This document shows, piece after piece, positions 43,163-52,833 of a DNA stretch of 60,121 bases. Source of the DNA: Phycisphaerae bacterium. Its GTDB lineage: Bacteria > Planctomycetota > Phycisphaerae > Sedimentisphaerales > Anaerohalosphaeraceae. Under the pieces are notes generated by a model. The model did not search any database, was not told the DNA's origin, and saw only the letters and a program-made list of their open reading frames with translations. Made by a program: the position numbers and the translations under genes. The DNA lies in assembly GCA_014859965.1 (NCBI GenBank), contig JACZKQ010000182.1, forward strand, positions 1-60,121. Direction: 5' to 3'. Each line of letters opens with the position of its first letter. Within the stretch, counting starts at the first letter, position 1.

Positions 43163-44104
43163 ATGAAGCTTGCCACCTATGCCTACGGAACCGCCATTAC
43201 CTGCGGAATCGTGACCGAAAAGGGGATTATTGACATCCGCTCCTCCTGCACGGGGAAAGTCAGGCCGCACAGCATCAAAGAGATTCTCATTCGCGGCGAC
43301 GCCTGCCTTGACATGGTCCGGGAACTCGAACACACCGCTCAGAACGTCATCGACCCGGCGGACGTGCGATTTCTGCCGCCGGTCCCCCGCCCCGGTAAAC
43401 TCGTGGCGCTGGCCGGCAACTACACCAAGCACATTATCGAAGGCGGCGCCAAGCTCGGATTGAGCGACTCCCCGCGAACCACCACCGTGCCCCGCCCCTT
43501 CCTGATGCCGTCGACCGCCGCGGCCGCAACCCAGACCGAGATCCCCTGGCCCAAATACAGCGATGAGGTCGATTACGAAATCGAGCTGGCGGTCATGATC
43601 GCAAAGCCGGCCAAATGCGTGTGCCCCGAAGACGCCCTGCAATACGCCGCCGGCTACTGCATCGCCAACGACGTCTCCGCACGGAGCGTCACCTTCCGCG
43701 ACAATCGCACGCCGCGCCCCTGGGATGAGTTTTTTGACTGGCTCAACGGCAAGTGGTCCGACGGCTTTTTGCCCCTCGGCCCGTGGCTGACAACCGCCGA
43801 TGAAATTCCAAACCCCAACAGCCTGGACATGGAGTTGACCGTCAACGGCCGTGTCCGACAGAAGGCGAGCACCTCGCAGATGATCTTCTCCGTCGCCGAA
43901 ATCATCTCTTTCGTCAGCCACCTCATGACGCTCGAACCCGGAGACGTGATCGCCACGGGGACCCCCCACGGAGTGGGTATGGCGACCGGTGAATTCCTCC
44001 GGCCCGGCGACCGTATCGAGTGCAGGATCGAAGGCCTCGGCATGCTGGTCAACACTCTCGGCCCAAAACCCGAGCAGCTCTACCGCCCTCTCGTCGTATC
44101 GTGA
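43163..44104 (+). CDS. Fumarylacetoacetase-family hydrolase/isomerase
   Basis: A 313-residue FAH-superfamily enzyme, acting on 2-oxo/enol diacids. The catalytic domain begins LVALAGNYTKH; metal ligands lie in SDEVDYEIELAVMI (E-x-E) and in the downstream YCIANDVSARS, with GPWLTTADEIPNPNSL and ATGTPHGVGMATGEFLRPGD near the end. The exact substrate is not predictable; homologues are acylpyruvases or homoprotocatechuate isomerases. ATG 43163 has GAAAGGA upstream. It diverges from the riboswitch operon. Confidence 0.88.
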   Translation: MKLATYAYGTAITCGIVTEKGIIDIRSSCTGKVRPHSIKEILIRGDACLDMVRELEHTAQNVIDPADVRFLPPVPRPGKLVALAGNYTKHIIEGGAKLGLSDSPRTTTVPRPFLMPSTAAAATQTEIPWPKYSDEVDYEIELAVMIAKPAKCVCPEDALQYAAGYCIANDVSARSVTFRDNRTPRPWDEFFDWLNGKWSDGFLPLGPWLTTADEIPNPNSLDMELTVNGRVRQKASTSQMIFSVAEIISFVSHLMTLEPGDVIATGTPHGVGMATGEFLRPGDRIECRIEGLGMLVNTLGPKPEQLYRPLVVS

Positions 44105-44123
44105 CGGCTGCGCGCGGCGCAGC

Positions 44124-44150
44124 AAAAAAGGCGGCCGCAAACCGACCGCC
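44124..44150 (-). terminator. Intrinsic terminator of rpoD
   Basis: On the minus strand GGCGGTC and GGCCGCC form a seven-pair stem (one G-U) with a seven-base loop, followed by T6. It is 27 bases past the rpoD stop. Confidence 0.75.
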
Positions 44151-44176
44151 CGTAGTTGTTCATGCCGCCGTGAAGG

Positions 44177-46066
44177 TTACGCCGACTTGTGGTCGAGAAA
44201 ACCTTCCAGCTTCCGGGAACGCACCGGATGCTGCAGCTTCCGAATCGCCTTGGCCTCCACCTGTCGCACACGCTCTCGCGTAACCTTGAAGATCCGGCCC
44301 ACTTCTTCCAGTGTATACGTGTAGCCGTCGCCGATGCCGTAGCGCAGCTTGATGATTTCACGCTCGCGGTACGTCAGAGTCTTGAGCACGTGATCGATAC
44401 GGTCCTTCAGCATCTCCTGCGTCGCCGACTGCACCGGCGAATCGATACTCTCGTCCTCGATGAAGTCGCCGAAGTAGCTGTCTTCGCTTTCGCCGATGGG
44501 CCGGTCCAGGCTGAACGGATGCTTGGATATCTTCAGCACGCGCCGCGCTTCGGCGACACTCATGTCCGCTTCCGCGGCGATCTCCTCGATCGTCGGCTCG
44601 CGTCCCAATTGCTGCAGCAGGTTCTTGCTCACCGTCCGCAGTCTGCTCATCGTTTCGATCATGTGAACCGGGATGCGGATCGTCCTCGCGTGATCGGCGA
44701 TGGCACGCGTGATCGCCTGCCGAATCCACCATGTCGCATAAGTACTGAACTTGTAACCCCGGCGATATTCGTATTTGTCGACTGCCCGCATCAGCCCCGT
44801 ATTGCCCTCCTGGATGATATCCAGAAAGCTCAATCCCCGGTTGCGGTACTTCTTGGCGATCGACACCACCAGCCGCAGGTTACCGCCCGACAGGTCCCGT
44901 TTGGCCTGCTCGTACTCCGAATACACCGACTCGATCGCCCGCAGCCGTTTGTCGAGCTGCCGCGGCGTCTCAAGCACCAGTTCCTGCAGGCCGTCAATTT
45001 CCATTTTCATCGCCGCGATGTCTTCTTCCGTGTATTCCCGCGACGGACCCGCCGCGATAATCGCCTCAAGCTGGTGCATCTTCTGCCGAATTCCCTGAAG
45101 TTTTTTCATCATCGGCTGAATGCGGCTGGTCCGAAGACTCAATTCCTCCAGAAGCGTCGCCGCCTTGCGGCGGTTGCGGTGGATCTGTTTGATTTCTTTC
45201 TTTGCGTCGTTGATGCGCTGCGCCCCCATCGCCCGCTGGAACATCGCCATATTCTGGTCCAGCAGCTTCACCGCCGTCTCCAGGTTCTGAGGCATACGGT
45301 TCTTCACCACCGAACGGACAAGGTTCTCCGTCGTGCTCATCTTCATCGTCCGGTCAAACGGCAGAATCCCGTCGCTGACCTGCTGGAGAATCTCCACGCC
45401 GTTGCGGGCGCAGTAATCGTTTTCCAGCACTCTCCGGCGAAATGCCAGCCGCGTCAGTTCGATCTTCTTGGCAAGGCTGATTTCCTCATCGCGCGACAGA
45501 AGCGGGATCTCGCCCATCTGCGTAAGATACATCCGAACCGGGTCGTCGATCCGCCGTCCTTCGCTTTCGCTCAGTTGCTGTTCGAGGAAAACGTCCTCCT
45601 CCAGTTCCTCTGCTTCGTCCGCTTCCTCGGCTTCTTCTTCCTCTTCGAAGTCCGGCTCTTCTTTTTTCTGCGCCTCTGCCTCGTCCACGAGCTGAATGCC
45701 CATCTCGTCAAGCGTCATCAGCAGGCTGTCAAGGCGATTCGGCGTAATCGCCTCGTCCGGCAGTTCGTCATTCATTTCTTCGTAGGTGAGATAGCCCTTC
45801 TTCTTGCCTTTTTCGATCAGGGCTTTGACCATGCCTTCGGCCAGGCGCGCCCGCACCGACGGGTCCGCCGGGTTGACGGACCCGACCTGCTCGCCGTCAT
45901 CGTCCGTCTCCGGCGTTACAGCGGACGCATCGTCCATCTTTGCGTCGATACCCGCATCTTCCTCACCGAGCGCCGCGTCCGTATCCTCCGGATCGTCGAT
46001 ATCCGCCGTGACTGATTTCCGCTGCGACTTCTTAACCGTACTCTTTTGTTTCTTTCTGGTCACCAT
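44177..46066 (-). CDS. rpoD: Primary sigma factor RpoD
   Basis: A 629-residue housekeeping sigma factor. Region 1.1 near residues 70-125 follows an acidic and lysine-rich start; region 1.2 is [19 protein letters not shown]; region 2 contains [40 protein letters not shown] and [20 protein letters not shown]; region 3 begins [14 protein letters not shown]; region 4.2 ends [20 protein letters not shown]. The stretch around 160-175 is a run of glutamates. It follows dnaG by 104 bases, the classic macromolecular synthesis operon without rpsU. Confidence 0.97.
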   Translation of the reverse strand: MVTRKKQKSTVKKSQRKSVTADIDDPEDTDAALGEEDAGIDAKMDDASAVTPETDDDGEQVGSVNPADPSVRARLAEGMVKALIEKGKKKGYLTYEEMNDELPDEAITPNRLDSLLMTLDEMGIQLVDEAEAQKKEEPDFEEEEEAEEADEAEELEEDVFLEQQLSESEGRRIDDPVRMYLTQMGEIPLLSRDEEISLAKKIELTRLAFRRRVLENDYCARNGVEILQQVSDGILPFDRTMKMSTTENLVRSVVKNRMPQNLETAVKLLDQNMAMFQRAMGAQRINDAKKEIKQIHRNRRKAATLLEELSLRTSRIQPMMKKLQGIRQKMHQLEAIIAAGPSREYTEEDIAAMKMEIDGLQELVLETPRQLDKRLRAIESVYSEYEQAKRDLSGGNLRLVVSIAKKYRNRGLSFLDIIQEGNTGLMRAVDKYEYRRGYKFSTYATWWIRQAITRAIADHARTIRIPVHMIETMSRLRTVSKNLLQQLGREPTIEEIAAEADMSVAEARRVLKISKHPFSLDRPIGESEDSYFGDFIEDESIDSPVQSATQEMLKDRIDHVLKTLTYREREIIKLRYGIGDGYTYTLEEVGRIFKVTRERVRQVEAKAIRKLQHPVRSRKLEGFLDHKSA

Positions 46067-46170
46067 ATACCGATCTCGAACAAACCAAGCCTCAACGCCT
46101 CTGCATCTCGCCGGCGATGCATCGCGTCCTCACGTTTTCGCCTGCGGCAACCCTGCCGCAGACACATCCT

Positions 46171-47991
46171 TCATCGCCTCACCAGACCCGGGCTCCGCTG
46201 GCCCTTATTCCCGCTCGCCATCAATGCGATCATCCGTTCCAGCCTCATTGTATCGTCATCGTTCAGTTGCCGCTTGAGCACATCCTTTTCCATCTGAACA
46301 CGGCGACTTCTCAGGAGCTCGACCGACTCTTCAAGCCGCTCGGCGAAACGCCCCTTCGACGCACCGCTTTGCTCCAGCTCAACCGCCAGGCCCGCGGCCT
46401 CCTGCGACTCCACACGCGCAAGAACATCCGCAATTCCCGGTCTGCCCCCATCCGCGCAGGCACCAACGATCGCCTGGCCGATTTCCCGGAGCGTCCCGCC
46501 GTCGAAGTCTTCCACCCCGATACGATCCCGCACGCTCTCCCACAAGTCCGGCGAACAGAGCAGCACTTCAAGCACTTCCTGTTGCACCGCCTGTGGTCCC
46601 GGAGCCCCGGCCGAAGCCGACACTTTCTGATTCGGCACCTTCACGCCGCCGCGGCCCATCCGCCCGCTCAGCCGCGCCAGCAGCCGCAGGGTTTCATCTT
46701 CGCCGAGACCCACAATTTGAGATAGTTTGCCTCCGATCAGCCCCGCGGCGATCGGATCGGTCCGTCCCGCCGCCATCGCTGTCGCCACGGTCCGCAGGTA
46801 CTCTTCCGTAATCCGCTGCCGATCCGCAATCGTATCGCTGCCCGCCAGACCGTCTTGAAGCCGCTGCCATTTGTATGCCATCACGTCCGTGCCGTTTTCA
46901 ACGAGACGCTCGAACGCCTCACCCCCTTCGCTCAGGATATAATCACACGGATCCTTGCCCTCCGTCACAAATGCCAGCTTGATATCGATCCGCTGCGACA
47001 AACAGACTTCCAGCGCGCGATTGGCGGCTTCCATGCCGGCAACGTCGCTGTCAAAGACCAGCACGATGCGTTTGGCATAACGCCTCAGGACCCGTGCGTG
47101 CCCCTCGGTAAAGCTCGTCCCGAGGGCCGCAACCACATTCTGGCGCCCGGCCTGGTGCGCCATGATCACATCCGTGTATCCTTCGACCACCACCGCTGTA
47201 CCCCCGCCGGCGATTTGTTGTCGCGCCTTGTCCAAACCGTACAGCGCGTTGCTCTTGTCGAAGAGAACCGTCGCCGGGGAATTCATGTACTTCGCCGGGT
47301 CATCGCCTAACGTTCGACCGCCGAAACCGATCACGCGTCCCGTAACGTCACATATCGGAAACATCAGCCGGTTGCGAAACTTGTCGTACAGGCCGCCCTC
47401 GTCGCGCGATACCGCAAGACCCGATTGAAGCAACATCGCATCGGGGATATTCCTCGCCCGCGCCGCCTTGAGCAGATTGTCCCACCCTTCCGGGGCAAGC
47501 CCCAGCCCCCACGCCGCCATCGACACCTCGCTGAGCCCCCGTGAGGCTACATACGTACGCGCAGCAGCACCCGTCTGTTCATCCAAAAGCGACTTGACGA
47601 AGAACTTCTGAGCCCATGCATTAACCCGCGCGACCACCGCCGGATCGCCATGAGGGCCATCGTCCGGGCCCTCAGCACGGCTCCGCCGCGGCGCCGACGG
47701 CAACGCGATGCCCGCACGCTCGGCCAGACGCGTCACCGCCTGTACGAACGTCAACTGCTCGCGCATCTGGACGAACTTGATGACGTCACCCCCCGCTCCG
47801 CATGCAAAGCACTTAAAAATCTGCTTGCCGGGATTCACGAACATGCTGGGCCGGTGATCGGTGTGAAACGGACAAAGGCCCGCAAACTCCTTGCCTTTCC
47901 GTTCAAGGCTCAGGTGCTCTGAAATGACGTCTACGATATCGTTCGCCTGCTGGACCCGATTTATGGTACCGTGATCGAAACTAATGGACAC
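46171..47991 (-). CDS. dnaG: DNA primase
   Basis: A 606-residue primase that lays RNA primers at the replication fork. The zinc-binding site is CPFHTDHRPS...FKCFACGAGG near residues 40-65, the RNA polymerase core contains FRNRLMFPICDVTGRVIGFG, and the TOPRIM motif is VVVEGYTDVIMAHQAG and IVLVFDSDVAG. The C-terminal helicase-binding domain is present (about 150 residues). The start is GTG 47991 with GGAG upstream; a 19-codon leader ORF overlaps it. Cotranscribed with rpoD. Confidence 0.96.
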   Translation of the reverse strand: MSISFDHGTINRVQQANDIVDVISEHLSLERKGKEFAGLCPFHTDHRPSMFVNPGKQIFKCFACGAGGDVIKFVQMREQLTFVQAVTRLAERAGIALPSAPRRSRAEGPDDGPHGDPAVVARVNAWAQKFFVKSLLDEQTGAAARTYVASRGLSEVSMAAWGLGLAPEGWDNLLKAARARNIPDAMLLQSGLAVSRDEGGLYDKFRNRLMFPICDVTGRVIGFGGRTLGDDPAKYMNSPATVLFDKSNALYGLDKARQQIAGGGTAVVVEGYTDVIMAHQAGRQNVVAALGTSFTEGHARVLRRYAKRIVLVFDSDVAGMEAANRALEVCLSQRIDIKLAFVTEGKDPCDYILSEGGEAFERLVENGTDVMAYKWQRLQDGLAGSDTIADRQRITEEYLRTVATAMAAGRTDPIAAGLIGGKLSQIVGLGEDETLRLLARLSGRMGRGGVKVPNQKVSASAGAPGPQAVQQEVLEVLLCSPDLWESVRDRIGVEDFDGGTLREIGQAIVGACADGGRPGIADVLARVESQEAAGLAVELEQSGASKGRFAERLEESVELLRSRRVQMEKDVLKRQLNDDDTMRLERMIALMASGNKGQRSPGLVRR

Positions 47992-48040
47992 TCCCGCTCC
48001 GTCTTTTCACTAATTCAATACAAAAGCCGCACATCATCAT
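47981..48040 (-). CDS. Leader micro-ORF overlapping the dnaG start
   Basis: A 19-codon ORF (MMMCGFCIELVKRRSGSVH) with a perfect AAGGAGG site and three consecutive ATGs; the second has the best spacing (seven bases). Its stop TAG lies eight bases inside dnaG, past the dnaG GTG, so ribosomes that finish it end at the dnaG start. This looks like translational coupling. Whether the peptide itself matters is unknown. Confidence 0.5.
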   Translation of the reverse strand: MMMCGFCIELVKRRSGSVH

Positions 48041-48139
48041 TCGCCCTCCTTGACATATGGCGTCGTTCACAAAGAAATACCACCCTTAAAGTCCGCGTAA
48101 GCAGCATCCGCCGGTGGAAGGAATACAGGTAGATATTAA

Positions 48140-48167
48140 AGTATAGGACAAAGTGGCGAAAAGTCAA
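48140..48167 (-). promoter_or_regulatory. Predicted promoter of dnaG-rpoD
   Basis: On the minus strand TTGACT (48167-48162) and TATACT (48145-48140) are separated by 16 bases. The transcript would start near 48133, giving a leader of about 140 bases that contains the micro-ORF. Confidence 0.65.
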
Positions 48168-48236
48168 GTCGTACTTGAAAAAGCAGCTTTCATCACTGAA
48201 AAACGTGCTTTGCGGTCTTCGTGGACATTTGGTGAA

Positions 48237-48932
48237 TTAAGAAAGCCCTCGCTCGCACAACAAGCGAAGCTCCGCGATTTCGATGGCATCCAGCCGCGCG
48301 ACCACCATCTCAGCATACGGCCGCAGATGTGCCGCAGCATAGGTATTCGTCACAGCCACCCGGTGCATTCCCGCCGCGGCCGCCGCCTGGAGCCCCCAAT
48401 GCGAGTCCTCCACAACGACGCATCTTGCCGCCTCAATCTTCGCCCCCGTCCCGTTATTCAATCGTGACAGCGCCAGCAAATAACCCTGCGGGTCCGGTTT
48501 ACCCTTTGTCACATCGTCCGCCGTCACCATCGGTCCGAACGCATCGGCCAGTTCCGTGCCCCTTAACATCTGGACGATATCCTTGCGTGTCGCCCCCGAG
48601 CATACCGCTGTGGGTATTCCGGCTTCGGCGAGCCGCCGCACAAATTCCACCACCCCATCGATGATCGCCGTCTCTTCGTTGACAAGTCGGTCGAAAATCT
48701 CCGTCTTTTCGGCGACAATAGCCGCCATCGTTGCCTCATCCCACCCCATACCGTAGTCGGCGTTGACAATGTGAACATTCTCATAGTCCGTATACCCGAG
48801 GTATTTTTCCCAGTGAACATCCTTGGGGATATCCAGCCCCCGCCCCTTCACCACCCGGTGCATCGCCTTGTAGTGCAGCAGTTCACTGTCGGCTACGACA
48901 CCATCAAAATCGAATATCACCGCCTGGACCAT
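48237..48932 (-). CDS. HAD-family phosphatase/phosphomutase-like protein
   Basis: A 231-residue HAD protein close to beta-phosphoglucomutases and pseudouridine/sugar phosphatases. Motifs are FDFDGVVAD near residue 8, AVCSGATRKD near 110, the lysine in TKGKPDPQGYLLAL and VVEDSHWGLQAA. The cap (KGRGLDIPKDVHWEKYLGY) is a four-helix type. The substrate is unknown. It lies 17 bases after the acyl-CoA dehydrogenase gene and is probably the last gene of the etfBA operon. Confidence 0.85.
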   Translation of the reverse strand: MVQAVIFDFDGVVADSELLHYKAMHRVVKGRGLDIPKDVHWEKYLGYTDYENVHIVNADYGMGWDEATMAAIVAEKTEIFDRLVNEETAIIDGVVEFVRRLAEAGIPTAVCSGATRKDIVQMLRGTELADAFGPMVTADDVTKGKPDPQGYLLALSRLNNGTGAKIEAARCVVVEDSHWGLQAAAAAGMHRVAVTNTYAAAHLRPYAEMVVARLDAIEIAELRLLCERGLS

Positions 48933-48949
48933 ACGGACCGCCTTTTGCC

Positions 48950-50755
48950 CTATGCCTGTTCCGGAACCGGGCCCACCAGGGCGCCGTAATCGCTGAACGA
49001 GGTCTTGTCGCCGCTGCAGATGCGTTCTACAAGCGATGTAATCTTCGGGGCGTTCGTCGTAACAAACCGGCGCGCTACCACTGCCTTGCGCTGCGTCATG
49101 GAGACCGTCTGCACCTCGCCGTTAGTTTTCTCGCCGGCAACCGCCACGTCCATCGCAACCTGACTCGACGCCTGCCCGCAGAACAGATACCCGATGATCA
49201 GGTCCATCGCAATATCCACCAGCGGCCGCCCGTACAAGTCCATGTAGTCGATGCCCTGCTCTTTGGCGAACGCGGCCGCCTTGAGCAATTGTTCTGTCCC
49301 CGTCGCCAACAGGTCCAGAACATCCTTCATTTCCGCCGCATACGCCATTTCGGCAAGCTCGGCGATATACTTTTCGAACGTTCCGCCGCACACGCCGCGG
49401 ACGGCCGCAACCACCTGCAACTGGCTTGTGCCTTCATAGATCGTCGTGATGCGCGCATCACGCGACAGCCGCTCGCACGCGTAGTCCCGCATATAGCCGC
49501 TGCCGCCCAGCACCTGAATCGCGTCGTATGTCACACTGTTGCACATCTCCGAGCAGAGATACTTGCTCATCGGCGTCAGCATCGCAGCCTGCCGCTTGAT
49601 CTTCCGCAGCAGGTTCTTTGCCTCTTTGGCCTTCTCCTTGTCCGCCTCCGGATTTTCAGCGATCTTCATCAGACCGATTTCAATATCCACCACGCGGCTT
49701 GTTTCATACAGCAGCGCCCGGCCCGCCTCGATGGCGATCTTCATATCGATCAGCAGGTCCCGCACCGCCGGCAGTTTTTCGATCGGTCCGCCGAACTGCT
49801 GACGGCTCGCCGCATAATCCCGCGCGATGCGATACGCCGCCTCCGCAATGCCCATCGACTGACCCGCAATCCCAATCCGCGCACCGTTCATCAGGCTCAT
49901 CACGTAGGTGACCAGGCCGCGCTGCCGCTCGCCGATGATTTCACACGGCGTATGGTCGAAAAACAGCTCGCAGGTCGGCGACCCATGAATCCCTAACTTG
50001 TCCTCCAGTCGCCGCACGTGGACTGTCGGCCCGCGGTCGCACACGAACAGGCTCAACCCCAGCCCCCCGCTGCGGTCCTGCTCGCTCCGCGCCAGCACCA
50101 GCAGCACCTCGCCGCAGCCGTTCGTAATAAACCGCTTCACCCCGTGCAGCCGCCAGTTGCCGTCGCCGTCCTGGTACGCCCGCAATTTGCACGCCTGCAA
50201 GTCACTGCCCGCGTCCGGCTCCGTCAGCACCATCGCCCCGGTCACCTTGCCCGCCGCAAAATCGTGCAGATACTTCTGCTTGATCTCCTCTGAGGCAAAC
50301 GCGTTGATTGTCTCGGCGATTCCCTGCAGCCCGAAAATATTCATCAGCGAGGCATCCGCCCTGCTGACGATCTCGATGGCGATGGAGTAGACTATATTCG
50401 GGAAATTCAGCCCGCCGAATCGATGCGGCAGGGTAAAACCCATCACCTCGGCCCGGGCGAGCGCACGGAGCGATTCGGCGATGCCCGTTGCGTAACTCAC
50501 CGTCCCGTCCGCGTTCAGCGTATTGCCCTGGCGGTCGATATCCTCGCTGCGCGGGGCAATGAAGTCGCCGCTCAACTGCCCTACTGCCTCCAGCACCAGT
50601 TCATAGTTGCGAATCGCCTCTTCCGCCGTTGCCGGCGCATGCTCGCTTTGGCCGGCGAACCGGTATCCTTCCTCCGCGTATTCCGCGATGGCGCCCACGT
50701 CCATGTGCCTGAACAAAAACTGTATATCCTCATTATCCCTGAAAAAATTCGCCAT
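48950..50755 (-). CDS. Acyl-CoA dehydrogenase, long form
   Basis: A 601-residue flavoenzyme that oxidises acyl-CoA to enoyl-CoA. VLTEPDAGSDLQACKLRAY near residue 175 and GVKRFITNG are the FAD/substrate loops; MGIAEAAYRIARDYAASRQQFG and VLGGSGYMRDYACERLSRD follow; IYEGTSQLQ holds the catalytic glutamate. The first 60 residues and the last 150 are extensions found in the long bacterial class. It is directly downstream of etfB and etfA, whose product carries its electrons. Confidence 0.93.
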   Translation of the reverse strand: MANFFRDNEDIQFLFRHMDVGAIAEYAEEGYRFAGQSEHAPATAEEAIRNYELVLEAVGQLSGDFIAPRSEDIDRQGNTLNADGTVSYATGIAESLRALARAEVMGFTLPHRFGGLNFPNIVYSIAIEIVSRADASLMNIFGLQGIAETINAFASEEIKQKYLHDFAAGKVTGAMVLTEPDAGSDLQACKLRAYQDGDGNWRLHGVKRFITNGCGEVLLVLARSEQDRSGGLGLSLFVCDRGPTVHVRRLEDKLGIHGSPTCELFFDHTPCEIIGERQRGLVTYVMSLMNGARIGIAGQSMGIAEAAYRIARDYAASRQQFGGPIEKLPAVRDLLIDMKIAIEAGRALLYETSRVVDIEIGLMKIAENPEADKEKAKEAKNLLRKIKRQAAMLTPMSKYLCSEMCNSVTYDAIQVLGGSGYMRDYACERLSRDARITTIYEGTSQLQVVAAVRGVCGGTFEKYIAELAEMAYAAEMKDVLDLLATGTEQLLKAAAFAKEQGIDYMDLYGRPLVDIAMDLIIGYLFCGQASSQVAMDVAVAGEKTNGEVQTVSMTQRKAVVARRFVTTNAPKITSLVERICSGDKTSFSDYGALVGPVPEQA

Positions 50756-50850
50756 AACAGAAGCCCTCTGTCCTCAGCTTTGAATACAAGTTTACACTCT
50801 TCCGTAACACACCGGCAAGCAACGCCGCGCTCCGCGCCGTCTTCGGGTTG

Positions 50851-51879
50851 TTACACCTTCTCTTTGATCGCCTTAATCATCATTGGAACCACCGCGTTCA
50901 GATCCCCCACGATCTTGTAGTGTGCCGCACTGAAAATGGGTGCATCCGGATCATTGTTGATCGCGATGATTTTCTTGCTTTCACTCATGCCCGCATGATG
51001 CTGAATCGCGCCGCTGATCCCAACGGCAACATACAGGCTCGGCCGCACCGTCGTGCCAGTCTGGCCGATCTGGTGGTCGCGATCGATGAAGCCCAGGTCT
51101 ACCGCCGCCCGCGTCGCTCCCGGGGCCGCCCCAAGGCTATGCGCCAAGTCGTAGATCAGCCGGAAATTCTCCTTACTGCCCACGCCCGCGCCGCCAGCGA
51201 CGATCACGCGAGACGCTTTGAGGTTGACCTTGCGGCCCTGCATTTCTTCACGCAGTATCTCAATCGGCAGATCCTCCGCTGAGAGACTGACGTTGTGCCG
51301 CACCACCTCGGCCTTGCGCTTCATGTCCGGCTCCGGCATCGGCATCACACCTTCGCGCACGGTCGCCATCTGCGGCCAGCGGTCGTAATTGATAATCGTG
51401 GCGATGATATTGCCGCCGAACGCAGGCCGTATCTGAAAGAGCAGATTCTTGTAGACGGACCCGGTCTTTTTCACCTCGTGATCGCCGATCTGCAGGTCGG
51501 TGCAGTCCGCCGTCAGCCCCGCCTTCAGGTTGCTCGCAATCCGCGGCGCCAGGTCCCGCCCTACCGGCGTCGCCCCGTAAAGAACGATCTGCGGCCGATG
51601 CTCATGAATCAGCTCGCCCATCGCCCGGGTGTACGAATTGGCCTGGTATTGTGCCAGCATCGCATCTTCGACCAGATAAACCTTATCCGCCCCATAGTGG
51701 CCCAGCGTCGCGCACAGGCCGGACACATTTTGGCCCATCAGCACCGCGCCCAGCTTCACGCCAAGTGCGTCAGCCAGTTCACGACCCTTGCTCAACAGCT
51801 CCAAAGGCGTGTCCGCAAGCGTCCCGGCGCGCTGTTCGGCAAATATCCAGACTTCTCCGGCGGTATTTACGTCGATCAT
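50851..51879 (-). CDS. etfA: Electron transfer flavoprotein alpha subunit
   Basis: A 342-residue EtfA that binds FAD. The N-terminal domain begins GEVWIFAEQRAG and the C-terminal FAD domain reads RVIVAGGAGVGSKENFRL, QTGTTVRPSLYVAVGISG, AIQHHAGM and IIAINNDPDAPIFSAAHY. It pairs with EtfB and the acyl-CoA dehydrogenase in the same operon. ATG 51879 has AAGGGA upstream. Whether the complex is of the bifurcating type cannot be decided by eye. Confidence 0.96.
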   Translation of the reverse strand: MIDVNTAGEVWIFAEQRAGTLADTPLELLSKGRELADALGVKLGAVLMGQNVSGLCATLGHYGADKVYLVEDAMLAQYQANSYTRAMGELIHEHRPQIVLYGATPVGRDLAPRIASNLKAGLTADCTDLQIGDHEVKKTGSVYKNLLFQIRPAFGGNIIATIINYDRWPQMATVREGVMPMPEPDMKRKAEVVRHNVSLSAEDLPIEILREEMQGRKVNLKASRVIVAGGAGVGSKENFRLIYDLAHSLGAAPGATRAAVDLGFIDRDHQIGQTGTTVRPSLYVAVGISGAIQHHAGMSESKKIIAINNDPDAPIFSAAHYKIVGDLNAVVPMMIKAIKEKV

Positions 51880-51963
51880 AACAAAATCCCTTATAGCCCC
51901 CGTCTTCTTTTAGTATGCATGCGAACACAATACGGCCATTGCAACCCCGGCTGCTGCCGCGGT

Positions 51964-52833
51964 TTAGCCGATCGTGTGATCGTCAATCAGTTCGTGAACC
52001 ATCGCGCTGATGCCCGCAGGCGCCGCCTCGACAACCTTGCTTTCCTTGGCTTCGAGAACCACGCTCTGAATCCGATGCACCTTGGTCGGCGAACCCTCCC
52101 GGCCGCACCACGAAAGATCCGCTCCGAGGTCGTCCAGCCCCCACTGCCGGATCAGCAGTCCCTTGTCCGTCAGCACTTTGCAGCGAAGCTCGCCGTCACC
52201 GCCCGATTCAAGCTCCGCCCGGGTGGCCGCGTCCTTGTACTTCATCAGCCGCTTGGCCGCCGCAACGCGAGGCTCGTTCGCCTCATCGATCACCGTTACC
52301 AGCACCGGCAGCGCTGTCCGGACCTCCTGCCAGCCATTGCCCATATTGCGGCGGGCGACCATCACGCGCCCTTTCAGCTCGATAACGCGTTCCAGATATG
52401 TCACCTGAGTAATACCCAACTTTTCCGCTATCTGCGGGCCCACCTGGGCGGTATCCCCGTCGATGGCCTGCCTTCCGCAAAGGATGATGTCATAATCGAG
52501 CTTGCTTACTGCGCAACTGAGAATGTAGCTGGTCGCCAAGGTATCGCTGGCCGCACACCGGCGGTCCGTAACCAGAATTGCCTCATCCGCCCCGCGGTAC
52601 AAGGCCTCCCGCAGAACCGTCGTGGCCGCCGGAAGACCCATCGTGATCACCGTAACGCGACCGCCGTAGCAATCCTTGATGTCCAGCGCCAACTCCAGTG
52701 CATTGAGGTCTTCCGGATTGAACACTGCCGGAAGCGCCGCCCGGTTCACCGTCCCGTCATCGTTCATCGCCCGACCCGTAATCCGTTTCGTATCAGGCAC
52801 TTGCTTAACCAATACCACACAATTATAAGACAC
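51964..52833 (-). CDS. etfB: Electron transfer flavoprotein beta subunit
   Basis: A 289-residue EtfB that binds a nucleotide or a second flavin. CVVLVKQVPDT at the start, NPEDLNALELALDIKD, VTVITMGLPAATTVLREALY and LCGRQAIDGDTAQVGPQIAE are diagnostic. I chose GTG 52833 because AAGGAG lies six bases upstream; the ATG at 52854 has no such site. First gene of the operon etfB-etfA-dehydrogenase-HAD. A soluble or quinone-linked partner must be encoded elsewhere. Confidence 0.95.
   Translation of the reverse strand: MSYNCVVLVKQVPDTKRITGRAMNDDGTVNRAALPAVFNPEDLNALELALDIKDCYGGRVTVITMGLPAATTVLREALYRGADEAILVTDRRCAASDTLATSYILSCAVSKLDYDIILCGRQAIDGDTAQVGPQIAEKLGITQVTYLERVIELKGRVMVARRNMGNGWQEVRTALPVLVTVIDEANEPRVAAAKRLMKYKDAATRAELESGGDGELRCKVLTDKGLLIRQWGLDDLGADLSWCGREGSPTKVHRIQSVVLEAKESKVVEAAPAGISAMVHELIDDHTIG

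Noticed and set aside
43052-44140. 362-codon open frame on the minus strand
   Set aside because: Shadow of the fumarylacetoacetase-family gene, whose catalytic motifs are intact on the plus strand.
44189-46015. 608-codon open frame on the plus strand
   Set aside because: It is the exact antisense of rpoD and its translation is low-complexity His/Arg/Leu-rich sequence typical of a GC-rich shadow.
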